DNA of 64,000 nt from Paracoccus sanguinis (lineage in GTDB: Bacteria; Pseudomonadota; Alphaproteobacteria; Rhodobacterales; Rhodobacteraceae): assembly GCF_900106665.1 (NCBI RefSeq), contig NZ_FNNA01000004.1, positions 62,001 through 126,000 on the forward strand. Direction: 5' to 3'. The notes beneath the pieces are model-generated. The model had not been told where the DNA came from, searched no databases, and saw nothing but the letters and a program-made list of their open reading frames with translations. Made by a program: the position numbers and the translations under genes. Of this stretch, positions 16,286 through 26,853 are shown piece by piece (positions within the stretch are counted from its first letter, which is position 1; every line of letters begins with the position of its first letter).

Positions 16286-17554
16286 TCACTGGAACACCGC
16301 GTCGGGGTTGTCGAGGCTGTCCGACCCCTCGAACGCGATCTTGTCGAGCCCCAGCGCCGCCACCGCCCGCTCGATCGAGCGGGTCTGCGCGACCAGCGCA
16401 TCGACCCCCGCGGTGATCGCCGCGGCACCCTCGGCATTGCCGGGGGCGAGCATCTGGTCATAGGCCATCCCCGCCTCGGCCTTGTCGCGCAAGGCGCCGA
16501 GCGCCGTCATCGTCGTGTCGAGATCGCGCCGCAGCGCCTCATCCACGCCCGCATCCCGCGCCGCGACGAGCGCCGAGAGCGACGGCCCCTCGACCACGCT
16601 GCCGTCCGGGCGGGCGTAGCGGCCGAGATAGACGTTCTGGATGCCGAGGCCGTCGTAATAGTGGCTCATGTGGGTCTGGTCCGAGAAGCAGTCGTGCTCT
16701 TCCTCGGGGTCGTTCAGCATCAGGCCGAGCCGCATCCGCTCACCCGCCTGCTCGCCATAGCTGAGGCTGCCCATGCCGGTCAGCATGGCGTTGAGCCCCG
16801 CCTGCGGGTTCGCCGTCACCGCCGCGCGCGCCGCGCCGCCCTTGGCCCAGTTCCCGGCCATCTCACCGAGGTCGCTCACCAGCAGCTCGGTCGCCGCGGT
16901 CAGATAGGCCGCGCGCCGGTCGCAATTGCCGCCGGTGCAGCCCGCGCCTTGCACGTAGTCGGTGAAGGGCCGCGCGCCCGCCCCCGGCCCGGTGCCGTTC
17001 AGGTCCTGCCCCCAGAGCAGGAACTCGATCGCGTGATAGCCCGAGGCGACGTTCGCCTCGATCCCGCCGGCCTCGTGCAGGGCGCGGATCGTGTCGGGGG
17101 TGATGGTCGTGGCGTCGAGCGTCTGGGCGCCGAGCTGCAGCGTCGGGTTGGCGATGACGTTGAGCTGCGCCAGCTCGTTGTCCTCGGCCGCCGGAGTGCC
17201 CGCGGCGACGTAGTCGATCAGCCCCTCGTCCAGCGGCCAGGCGTTCACCCGCCCCTCCCAGTCGTCGACGATGGGGTTGCCGAAGCGGAAGGCCTCGGTC
17301 TGCTGATAGGGCGCGCGGGCGGCGATCCAGGCGCGGCGCGCGGCGTCGAGCGTCTCGGCCGAGGGTGCCGCGACGAGCGCGGCCACCGCCGATTGCAGCG
17401 CCCGCGCGGTCGTGAGGCTGTCGCCATAGGCCGCCGCGGCGATGTCGGCATAGGTCGAGACGACCCCATCGGGCGTGGGCGCCGGCGCCGCGGCGTGGCC
17501 GGCCTGCGCGCCGAGGGCCAGCGCCAGCGCGAGGAAAGAGGGGGTCAGCCGCAT
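16286..17554 (-). CDS. imelysin family protein (iron-regulated, IrpA-like)
   Basis: A 422-residue exported imelysin. It has a signal peptide (1-22), the motif GYHAIEFLLWGQD containing the family GxHxxE signature, and NDPEEEHDCFSDQTH in the second half. Imelysins with this motif are periplasmic or outer-membrane-associated iron-uptake proteins. It is the first large gene after hemP. Unlike the shorter imelysin downstream it keeps the His-Glu motif, so it is probably the active member. Confidence 0.92.
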   Translation of the reverse strand: MRLTPSFLALALALGAQAGHAAAPAPTPDGVVSTYADIAAAAYGDSLTTARALQSAVAALVAAPSAETLDAARRAWIAARAPYQQTEAFRFGNPIVDDWEGRVNAWPLDEGLIDYVAAGTPAAEDNELAQLNVIANPTLQLGAQTLDATTITPDTIRALHEAGGIEANVASGYHAIEFLLWGQDLNGTGPGAGARPFTDYVQGAGCTGGNCDRRAAYLTAATELLVSDLGEMAGNWAKGGAARAAVTANPQAGLNAMLTGMGSLSYGEQAGERMRLGLMLNDPEEEHDCFSDQTHMSHYYDGLGIQNVYLGRYARPDGSVVEGPSLSALVAARDAGVDEALRRDLDTTMTALGALRDKAEAGMAYDQMLAPGNAEGAAAITAGVDALVAQTRSIERAVAALGLDKIAFEGSDSLDNPDAVFQ

Positions 17555-17576
17555 CGGCGAGGCTCCGTTTCGTGGG

Positions 17577-17753
17577 TTACTTGGTGAGGATCAGCTTGCC
17601 GGCGCGGGTGATCCGCAGCGTGTAGATCTGCCCGTCGAGCGCGATCTGCGCGAGATGCCCGCCCTCGGTCAGCGCGGTCGCATCGTGCAGCGGCACAGTG
17701 GGCAAGACGGGCATGGCGACGCGGTCGCTGCCGCGGAAGCTCAGGTCGTTCAT
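17577..17753 (-). CDS. hemP: hemin uptake protein HemP
   Basis: A 58-residue protein read directly from the sequence: it starts MNDLSFRGSDRV and ends QIYTLRITRAGKLILTK, the HemP signature (G-x-x-Y-x-L-R-x-T-x-x-x-K-L-I-L-T-K). HemP-family proteins are small and often precede heme or iron uptake genes under iron control; some act as regulators of heme uptake genes. It starts 42 bases from a candidate iron-responsive operator and is followed on the same strand by the imelysin cluster. Confidence 0.9.
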   Translation of the reverse strand: MNDLSFRGSDRVAMPVLPTVPLHDATALTEGGHLAQIALDGQIYTLRITRAGKLILTK

Positions 17754-17794
17754 GAGGCGCCCCTAAGGTGACTACTTTGGTCGGCTAATATGCC

Positions 17795-17826
17795 TGAGTC
17801 ATTGCGTCAGGAGTGGGCGGTGTCAA
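17795..17826 (-). promoter_or_regulatory. candidate hemP promoter with iron-responsive operator
   Basis: TGA-N9-TCA at 17795-17809 matches the iron-responsive operator core described for rhizobial RirA. On the minus strand a perfect -35 TTGACA (17821-17826) and a 17-base spacer lead to AATGAC (17798-17803), so the operator would cover the -10 element. A second near match TGA-N9-TCG lies at 17769-17783. The rest of the 195-bp gap to the next gene shows no feature. Confidence 0.5.
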
Positions 17827-17948
17827 GGGGGGGGTGTGGGTGGGTTGATGAGGGGGCTAACGAGAAAGTGCTGCGCGCTTCTACCGCGCGGGCGGGGGCG
17901 CCAGGCGGCACCTCTAACGTCCAGTCGCTATCCCGCCAGCACCGACCA

Positions 17949-18779
17949 TCACCCCCCCATCCGGATCGCCAGCGCCGCCTCGATGGCGAGGGGGGCGATG
18001 CGGGCAGCGAAGTCCTTGGGCGACCACTCCGACAGCGAGGCGGCGACGTGGACGGCGCCCCAGGGGCGTCCGTCGCGCCCGGTGAGCGCCACGCCGAGGG
18101 CGATCTCGCCGATCTGGATCTGGTGGAGTGCCAGCGAATAGCCGCGCGCGCGCGTCTCGGCCACGCGGTCGCGGATCTCGGCCGGGTCGGTCAGGGTGCG
18201 GGCGGTGATCTTGTGATAGGGCGCGCGGGCCAGGATGTCGTCGACCTCGGCCTCGGGCAGCGCCGCCAGCACCGCCCACCCGCCCGAGGTGCACCAGACG
18301 GGCACGCTGTGGCCGACCAGCGTGGCGAACCACGTCTCGCGCTTGGACTGCTGGCGCAGCGCATAGATCATCCGCAGGTCGTCGTGCAGCGACAGGTCCA
18401 CGCGCTCGCGCACATTGCGGCGAAGCTCGATCAGCACGCCGCTGGCCTGGGCGATCCACGGGTGCAGCCGCAGCTGCCCGTAGGCGAGGTCGAGCACCCG
18501 CGGGCCGGGCAGGAAGCCGGTCCCGCCTTCGGCCTGGATCAGATAGCCCAGCGATCGCAGCGTGTGGACCACGCGCTGCGCCGCGGATCGGTTCATGCCG
18601 GTCGCGGCCGCGATCTCGGACAGCGACATCGGCCCGGCGGCCCCGGCGAAGCTTTCCAGCACACGCATCGTGCGGGCTGCCGACTGGATGAACAGCCGGT
18701 CGCCCTCGGCGCCGGCCTCGGTCGCACCGAGGGTTGAGGCGGGCAGGTTGGTGCTTGACTCGTGGTCGTGGGGCTCCAT
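17949..18779 (-). CDS. IclR family transcriptional regulator
   Basis: An IclR-type regulator of 276 residues from ATG 18779. The winged helix-turn-helix (SLSEIAAATGMNRSAAQRV) is followed by the IclR effector domain. A longer frame reaches 18848 but would overlap the divergent peptidase gene, so 18779 is preferred although its ribosome site is poor. It is divergent from, and probably controls, the M81 peptidase/peptide transporter operon. The 58-bp spacer contains TGCAATGCAATCG, which may include its operator. The ligand is unknown. Confidence 0.9.
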   Translation of the reverse strand: MEPHDHESSTNLPASTLGATEAGAEGDRLFIQSAARTMRVLESFAGAAGPMSLSEIAAATGMNRSAAQRVVHTLRSLGYLIQAEGGTGFLPGPRVLDLAYGQLRLHPWIAQASGVLIELRRNVRERVDLSLHDDLRMIYALRQQSKRETWFATLVGHSVPVWCTSGGWAVLAALPEAEVDDILARAPYHKITARTLTDPAEIRDRVAETRARGYSLALHQIQIGEIALGVALTGRDGRPWGAVHVAASLSEWSPKDFAARIAPLAIEAALAIRMGG

Positions 18780-18837
18780 AGGCTGATCATGCAATGCAAT
18801 CGTATCGACAGGCAATACACCTTGCCGCGGGGAGGAC

Positions 18838-20385
18838 ATGAGCCGCAAGCGCGTCGCCTTTGCCGGGTTCGTTCATGAGAGCAACAGCTTTGCCCCGACT
18901 CCGGCGGGCCTCGAGGCGTTCCGCCACGGCGGCGGCTACCTGCCCCTGTCGCGTGGCCCGGCCCTGCTGGCGGCCGACCGCGGGTTGAACCTGCCGATCT
19001 CGGGGGCACTCGCCCATGCCGATGCGGTGGGCTGGCAGGTGGTGCCGGTCCTCTACGCCGGGGCGGTCCCCTCGGCCCCCGTCACCGCCGAGGCCTATGA
19101 CCGGATCACCGCCGAGATCGTGGACGGCATCGCCGCCGCGCTGCCGCTGGACGGGGTGTTCCTGGACCTGCACGGGGCCATGGTGGCCGCGCATGAAGAG
19201 GACGGCGAGGGCGCGCTGCTGGACCGGGTCCGCGCCGTGGTCGGCCCCGGGGTGCCGGTGGTGGCGGCGCTCGACCTGCATGGCAACGTCTCGGCCCGGA
19301 TGGTGGCGGCCGCCGACCTGCTCGAGGGGTTCCGCACCTATCCCCACGTGGTCATGAACGACACCGGCCGTCGGGCCGCCGCGCAGCTCGACCGGCTGAT
19401 GGGCGGGGCGCGCGACCACAAGGCGTTCCGGCAGCTCGATTTCCTCATCCCCATCGCCTGGCAGTCCACCCTGGGCCAGCCGGGCGGGCGGCTCTACGAC
19501 CTCGCCGCGCGGCCGCGCGCGGGGGTGGCGTCGCTGTCGCTCTTCATGGGCTTCCCGGCCGCCGACATCGCCGATTGCGGCCCCTCGGTCGTGGCATACG
19601 GGCCCGACGCGGCGGCGGTGCAGGCCGCCTGCGACGAGGTCGCCGCCGCCGTGGCCGCCGCCGAGGCGGAGTTCGCCGGCGAGGCGCTGGCCCCCGAGGA
19701 GGCCGTGCGCCGCGCCATGACGCTGGCGCAGGGCGCCGCGCGGCCGGTCGTCATCGCCGATACGCAGGACAACCCCGGCGCGGGCGGGGACAGCGACACG
19801 ACCGGGATGCTGGCCGCGCTCATCGCCTGCGGGGCGGAGCGGGCCGCGATCGGGCTGATCGTCGATGCCGCCGCGGCCGCGGCCGCCCATGCGGCGGGCG
19901 AGGGGGCGACGCTGGACCTGACCCTCGGCGGCCGCTCGGGCACGCCGGGCGACGCGCCCTACGCCGGGCGGTTCACGGTCGAGCGTCTGTCGGACGGCCT
20001 CTGCCATGCGACGGGCCCCTTCTATGGCGGGGCCACGCTCGAGCTGGGGCCCTCGGCCAGTCTGCGCGCGGTGGAGGCGACGGGGGTGCGGGTGGTGCTG
20101 ACCTCGGCCAAGACCCAGATGGCCGACCGCGAGATGTTCCGCTTCGTCGGCATCGCGCCCGAGGATCAGGCGATCCTCGTGGTGAAGAGCTCGGCCCATT
20201 TCCGCGCCGACTTCCAGCCCATCGCAGAGGCGCTGCTGACCGCCGTCGCGCCCGGCCCGATGCCGCTGTCGCCCGCCTCTCTGTCCTTCACCCGGCTGCG
20301 GCCCGGTCTGCGGCTGGCGCCGCGTCCCGCCGCGGACGACGCTGCTGCCGCCACCGCCCCCGCCGCGGCAGCCGCGCCGCCCTAG
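18838..20385 (+). CDS. M81 family metallopeptidase (MlrC-like)
   Basis: A 515-residue protein of the MlrC/M81 family. The N-terminal GFVHESNSF and DLHGAMV (with HE and H metal ligands) and NDTGRRAA segments are typical, as is DTQDNPGAGGDSDTTG in the C-terminal half. MlrC was first described in microcystin degradation; most relatives probably cleave small unusual peptides or amides in the cytoplasm. GGGGAGGAC precedes ATG 18838. It heads an operon with a family-5 peptide importer and two M20 hydrolases, which suggests processing of the imported compound. Confidence 0.9.
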   Translation: MSRKRVAFAGFVHESNSFAPTPAGLEAFRHGGGYLPLSRGPALLAADRGLNLPISGALAHADAVGWQVVPVLYAGAVPSAPVTAEAYDRITAEIVDGIAAALPLDGVFLDLHGAMVAAHEEDGEGALLDRVRAVVGPGVPVVAALDLHGNVSARMVAAADLLEGFRTYPHVVMNDTGRRAAAQLDRLMGGARDHKAFRQLDFLIPIAWQSTLGQPGGRLYDLAARPRAGVASLSLFMGFPAADIADCGPSVVAYGPDAAAVQAACDEVAAAVAAAEAEFAGEALAPEEAVRRAMTLAQGAARPVVIADTQDNPGAGGDSDTTGMLAALIACGAERAAIGLIVDAAAAAAAHAAGEGATLDLTLGGRSGTPGDAPYAGRFTVERLSDGLCHATGPFYGGATLELGPSASLRAVEATGVRVVLTSAKTQMADREMFRFVGIAPEDQAILVVKSSAHFRADFQPIAEALLTAVAPGPMPLSPASLSFTRLRPGLRLAPRPAADDAAAATAPAAAAAPP

Positions 20386-20454
20386 CCTGCCCGTTTCACC
20401 TGCGCCAATGGCACCAAGACCGGCCGCGCCCCCCAGCAAGGAGACCGACCGACC

Positions 20455-22038
20455 ATGTTCCACTTTCGCCTGACCACCCGGCTTGCCGCCGGGTTGCTTG
20501 CCGCCACCGCGCTTTCGGGCGCGGCCTGGGCCGAGACCACCCTCACCGCGGTGATGCACTCGGGCCTTCGCGTGCTCGACCCGGTGATGACCACCGCGCA
20601 CATCACCCGCGACCATGCCTACATGATCTATGACGTGCTGATCGCGCAGGACGACAAGTTCCAGCCGCAGCCGCAGATGGCCGACTGGACCGTCTCGGAC
20701 GACAAGCTGACCTACACCTTCACCCTGCGCGACGGGCTCAAGTTCCACGACGGCGCGCCGGTGACGGCGGCGGACGCGGTGGCCTCGCTCGAACGCTGGG
20801 CCAAGAAGGATGCCGGCGGCCAGATCATCATGGACAAGACCGCGAGCCTGACCGCCACCGACGACAAGACCATCACCTGGACGCTGAAAGAGCCGTTCGT
20901 GCCGATGCTCGACGTGCTGTCCAAGCAGTCCGCCCTGCCGCCCTTCATCATGCCGGCGCGGGTCGCGGCGACCTCGGTCGACGAGAACATCACCGATTAT
21001 ACCGGCTCCGGCCCGTTCCGCTTCGTCGAGGCCGAGTTCCAGCCCGGCGTCAGCGTCACCTATGAGAAGAACCCCGACTACGTGCCGCGCAGCGAGCCGG
21101 CCAACTGGATGGCGGGCGGCAAGACGGTCAAGGTGGACAAGGTGAAGTGGATCACCATGCCCGACGTCCAGACCGCCGCGAATGCGCTGATGTCGGGCGA
21201 GATCGACTATATCGAGCAGATGCAGGTGGACCTGCTGCCGCTGCTCGAGGGGGACGACAACGTCAAGGTCGAGGTGCGCGAGCCGACCGGGATGCAGACC
21301 ATGGTGCGGATGAACTTTCTGCACCCGCCCTTCGACAACCCCAAGGTCCGGCAGGCCGCGCTCAAGGCGATCAGCCAGGAGCCGGTGCTGGCGGCGATGA
21401 TCGGCAACCCCCAGTACTACCAGATCTGCGGCGCGGTGCTGGGCTGCGGGACGCCGCTCGGCAGCGAGACGGGCGCCGACAGCCTGACCAAGGGCGGCGG
21501 GATCGAGGAGGCCAAGACGCTGCTCAAGGACTCCGGCTATGACGGCACGCCGGTCGTCATCATGCAGCCGACCGACATGGTCGCGCTGCAGGCCCAGCCG
21601 GTGGTCATCGCCCAGATGCTGCGCGACGCGGGCTTCACGGTCGAGCTGCAGCCGATGGACTGGCAGACGCTGGTGACCCGCCGCGCCAGCCAGGCCGCGC
21701 CCGCCGAGGGCGGCTGGAACATGTTCATCACCAACTGGATGGTGCCGGAAATCTCGAATCCGCTGGGCAACCCGATGCTGAACGGGCGCGGCAACGAGGC
21801 GTGGTTCGGCTGGCCGACCGACGAGGCCGCCGAGACGCTCAAGACCGAGTTCATCGCCGCCCAGACCCCGGAAGAGCAGAAGGCGGTGGCCGAGAAGGTC
21901 CAGACCCACGCGCTCGACAACGTGCTGCTGGTGCCGCTGGGGCAGTACACGCTGCCGCAGGCGCGGCGGGCGAACATCCAGAACATGATCGGCTCGCCCG
22001 TCCCGGTGTTCTGGAACATCGAGAAGACCGACGGCTGA
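20455..22038 (+). CDS. peptide ABC transporter substrate-binding protein (family 5)
   Basis: A 527-residue periplasmic binding protein of the DppA/OppA class (SBP_bac_5). It has a signal peptide (about 1-25, ending GAAWA), the family segment TYTFTLRDGLKFHDG and VRMNFLHPPFDN in the second lobe. It would bind a peptide or similar ligand and deliver it to the permeases encoded immediately downstream. AAGGAG lies upstream of ATG 20455. Ligand specificity cannot be read directly. Confidence 0.93.
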   Translation: MFHFRLTTRLAAGLLAATALSGAAWAETTLTAVMHSGLRVLDPVMTTAHITRDHAYMIYDVLIAQDDKFQPQPQMADWTVSDDKLTYTFTLRDGLKFHDGAPVTAADAVASLERWAKKDAGGQIIMDKTASLTATDDKTITWTLKEPFVPMLDVLSKQSALPPFIMPARVAATSVDENITDYTGSGPFRFVEAEFQPGVSVTYEKNPDYVPRSEPANWMAGGKTVKVDKVKWITMPDVQTAANALMSGEIDYIEQMQVDLLPLLEGDDNVKVEVREPTGMQTMVRMNFLHPPFDNPKVRQAALKAISQEPVLAAMIGNPQYYQICGAVLGCGTPLGSETGADSLTKGGGIEEAKTLLKDSGYDGTPVVIMQPTDMVALQAQPVVIAQMLRDAGFTVELQPMDWQTLVTRRASQAAPAEGGWNMFITNWMVPEISNPLGNPMLNGRGNEAWFGWPTDEAAETLKTEFIAAQTPEEQKAVAEKVQTHALDNVLLVPLGQYTLPQARRANIQNMIGSPVPVFWNIEKTDG

Positions 22039-22149
22039 CCGCTGCCGGGGGGCGGGCCGCAGCCGGTCCGCCCCCCGATCTGCCTCGCCCCCGACCTGCG
22101 TACCCCGCCCTGCTTTTCCCCGACCTGCTTCCCCCGCGAAAGGACAGCC

Positions 22150-23091
22150 ATGCTGGGCTATATCCTGCGCCGCATCCTCGCCGTGATCCCGGTGCTGGTC
22201 ATCGTCGCGGTGTTCGTCTTCCTGCTGCTGAGGCTGACGCCGGGCGACCCCGCGGCGATCATCGCGGGCGATCAGGCCACCCCCGCCCAGCTCGAGCGCA
22301 TCCGTGACGCGATGGGGCTGAACGATCCGATCCCGGTGCAGTTCGTCACCTGGGTCGGGCAGCTCGCGCGCGGCGATCTGGGCACGTCGCTGATCTCGAA
22401 CAAGCCGGTGACCGAGCTGATCGGCGCGCGATTGGGCCCGACGCTGTCCATCGCCGTGCTGACCATCCTGATGTCGGTGGCGCTGGCCGTGCCGATGGGG
22501 GTGCTGGCCGCCTGGCGGCACCGGAAATGGGTCGACTACCTCGTGATGACGTTCTCGGTGCTGGGCTTTTCCGTCCCCGTCTTCGTCATCGGTTATCTGC
22601 TGATCCTGCTGTTCTCGATCAAGCTGGGCTGGTTCCCGGTGCAGGGCTTCACCCCGATCTCGCAGGGGCTGCTGCCGTTCCTGCACAAGGCCTTCCTGCC
22701 GGCGCTGACGCTGACCACCATCTATGTGGCGCTGATCGCCCGGATGACGCGCGCCAACATGCTCGAGGTGCTGGGCGAGGATTATATCCGCACCGCCCGC
22801 GCCAAGGGCGCGCCCGAGCGCACGGTGCTGTTCCACCACGCGCTCAGGAACGCCGCCGTCCCGATCCTGACGGTGATCGGCACGGGCTTCGCGCTGCTGA
22901 TCTCGGGCGTGGTGGTGACCGAAAGCGTCTTCAACATCCCCGGCATCGGGCGGCTGACGGTCGATGCGGTGCTGGCCCGCGACTACCCCGTGATCCAGGC
23001 CATGATCCTGCTGACCAGCGCCATCTATGTGCTGGTGAACCTGCTCATCGACCTGTCCTACACGCTCTTTGACCCGAGGATCCGCTATTGA
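22150..23091 (+). CDS. ABC transporter permease (DppB-like)
   Basis: A 313-residue inner-membrane permease with about six membrane segments. It starts MLGYILRRILAVIPVL, typical of DppB/OppB, and carries the EAA-type loop DYIRTARAKGAPERTVLFHHALRNA that docks to the ATPase. It pairs with the next permease; the two genes overlap by 4 bases (TTGA). Its function is peptide-type import with the other genes of this operon. Confidence 0.93.
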   Translation: MLGYILRRILAVIPVLVIVAVFVFLLLRLTPGDPAAIIAGDQATPAQLERIRDAMGLNDPIPVQFVTWVGQLARGDLGTSLISNKPVTELIGARLGPTLSIAVLTILMSVALAVPMGVLAAWRHRKWVDYLVMTFSVLGFSVPVFVIGYLLILLFSIKLGWFPVQGFTPISQGLLPFLHKAFLPALTLTTIYVALIARMTRANMLEVLGEDYIRTARAKGAPERTVLFHHALRNAAVPILTVIGTGFALLISGVVVTESVFNIPGIGRLTVDAVLARDYPVIQAMILLTSAIYVLVNLLIDLSYTLFDPRIRY

Positions 23092-23950
23092 CCGACGCGA
23101 CGCTTCCCCCCCAATCGCGCCTCGGCGCGGTCCTGGCGCAGTTCGGCTGGGCGCCCCGCGTGGCCATGGTGGTGCTGGCGCTGATCGCGCTGGCGGCGCT
23201 GGCCGCGCCGTGGATCGCGCCGCATGACCCGCTGGCCATGGACCCGCTGCAACGGCTGAAACCGCCCACCGCCGACCATCCGCTGGGCACCGACAACTTC
23301 GGCCGCGACCTGTTCAGCCGGGTGCTGTGGGGCGGCCGTGTCTCGCTGCTGATCGGGATCGGCGCGGCGGTCGTCTCGGTCCTGATCGGCATGGCGATCG
23401 GGCTGGTGGCGGGTTTCTTCCGCACCATGGACGCGATCGTGATGCGGATCATGGACGCGCTGATGGCGATCCCCGCGATCCTGCTGGCCATCGCGCTGGT
23501 GGCACTCAACGGGCCCTCGATCGGCTCGGTCATCGCCGCGATCACCATCCCCGAGATCCCGCGCGTCGTCCGCCTCGTCCGCGCGGTGGTGCTGTCGGCC
23601 CGCGAAGAGCCGTATGTCGAGGCCGCGCTGGCCCTCGGCACGCCGCTGCCCTCGGTGCTCGTGCGCCACCTGCTGCCCAACACCATCGCGCCGATGATCG
23701 TGCAGGGCACCTATATCCTCGCCTCGGCGATCCTGACCGAGGCGATCCTGTCCTTCCTCGGCGCGGGCGTCAGCACCGAGACGCCGACCTGGGGCAACAT
23801 CATGGCCGAGGGGCGGACCTTCTTCCGCATCAAGCCGGAACTGATCCTGTGGCCCGGCCTGGTGCTGTCGCTCTGCATCCTGTCGGTCAACCTGCTGGGC
23901 GACGCGGCCCGCGACATGCTGGACCCGCGCCTGAAGAAGAGGGCCGGCTG

Positions 23951-23951
<1 letters not shown>
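23088..23951 (+). CDS. ABC transporter permease (DppC-like)
   Basis: A 287-residue permease with about six membrane segments and the DppC-type N-terminal extension (HPLGTDNFGRDLFSRVLWG). The ATPase-docking loop is VEAALALGTPLPSVLVRHLLPN. The start is a rare TTG embedded in the stop codon of the preceding gene (TTGA), implying coupled translation. It forms the heterodimeric channel with the DppB-like protein. Confidence 0.92.
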
Positions 23952-25609
<1,658 letters not shown>

Positions 25610-25677
25610 GGCGGCCGCGGGCAGCCCTCGCCGCCCGTGGCCCACCTGCACCGCCCGCCTGACGAAAGGAACCGACC

Positions 25678-26853
25678 ATGCCCACCCTGTCCCCCATCGC
25701 CGAGCGCGCCGAGGCGCTGACGGCGTTCTTCCGCGACCTCCACGCCCATCCCGAGCTGGGGTTTCAGGAGACCCGCACCGCCGCCCGCGTGGCCGAGGCG
25801 CTGCGGGCGGCCGGGGTCGACGAGATCCACGAGGGGATCGGCGGCACCGGCATCGTCGCGGTGATCCGCGGCAAGGGGCAGGGCAACCGCCGCATCGGGC
25901 TGCGCGCCGACATGGATGCGCTGCCGATCCATGAGGCTTCGGGGGTGGACTACGCCTCGCAGAACCCCGGCACGATGCACGCCTGCGGCCATGACGGCCA
26001 CACCACCATGCTGCTGGGCGCCGCCGAATACCTCGCCGCCACGCGAGAGTTCGACGGCACCGCGGTGCTGATCTTCCAGCCCGCCGAAGAGGGGCTGGGC
26101 GGCGCGCGCCGGATGATCGACGAGGGGCTGTTCGAGCGGTTCCCGGTCGACGAGGCCTACGGGCTGCACAACACCCCCGACGGGCAGGTGAACCGCGTGG
26201 GCCTGACCAAGGGCGCGGCGATGGCAGGGGCGGCGTTCTTCGACATCGCCATCACCGGCCGCGGCAGCCACGCCGCCCAGCCCCAGCACGCCCGCGACGC
26301 GCTGGTGATCGCGGCCACGCTGGTCGGGCAGTTGCAGACCATCGTGGCCCGCAACGTCCCGCCGCTCGACACCTGCGTGCTGTCGGTGACGCAAAGCCAC
26401 GCCGGCACCGCCTATAACGTGGTGCCCGAGACGGCCACGCTCGCCGGCACGATCCGCTATTTCCGCCCCGAGGTGCTCGAGTTGGCCGAAAGCCGGATGC
26501 GGACCCTGTGCGAGGGGCTGGCGCTCGCCTACGGCGTCACGATCGAGGTCGACATCCGCAACGCCTTCGACGTGCTGATGAACGACCCCGACCTGTCGGA
26601 CGCCTATCTCGACGCGGCCCGCGACGTGGTCGGCGCCGATCTGGTCCATGACGGCGACCCGCCGATGACCGGGTCCGAGGATTTCGCCGACATGCTGCAG
26701 GTCGTCCCCGGCGCCTATCTGCGGCTGGGCCACGCGGGCACCGTGCCGCTGCACAACCCGGGCTTCGTGCTCGACCCCGGCTGTCTGCCGGTCGGCGCCT
26801 CGATCCTCGCCCGGATCGTCGAGCGCCGGCTGCCGCTGCGCGAGGCCGCGTGA
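25678..26853 (+). CDS. M20 family amidohydrolase (hippurate hydrolase-like)
   Basis: A 391-residue M20D-type metallohydrolase. Metal-binding segments are LRADMDALPIHEA and HACGHDGHTTM, with the catalytic Glu in PAEEGLGG. The dimerisation domain is in the middle (about 185-295). Relatives deacylate N-acyl amino acids such as hippurate or N-acetyl amino acids. AAAGGA lies before ATG 25678. It follows the peptide importer and probably hydrolyses the imported amide. The substrate is not known. Confidence 0.92.
   Translation: MPTLSPIAERAEALTAFFRDLHAHPELGFQETRTAARVAEALRAAGVDEIHEGIGGTGIVAVIRGKGQGNRRIGLRADMDALPIHEASGVDYASQNPGTMHACGHDGHTTMLLGAAEYLAATREFDGTAVLIFQPAEEGLGGARRMIDEGLFERFPVDEAYGLHNTPDGQVNRVGLTKGAAMAGAAFFDIAITGRGSHAAQPQHARDALVIAATLVGQLQTIVARNVPPLDTCVLSVTQSHAGTAYNVVPETATLAGTIRYFRPEVLELAESRMRTLCEGLALAYGVTIEVDIRNAFDVLMNDPDLSDAYLDAARDVVGADLVHDGDPPMTGSEDFADMLQVVPGAYLRLGHAGTVPLHNPGFVLDPGCLPVGASILARIVERRLPLREAA

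Noticed and set aside
18787..22839. Very long minus-strand open frame of 1350 codons opposite the M81 and transporter genes
   Set aside because: It is antisense to well-supported genes, its translation is Arg/Gly/His-rich with no domain, and such frames are expected at this GC content.
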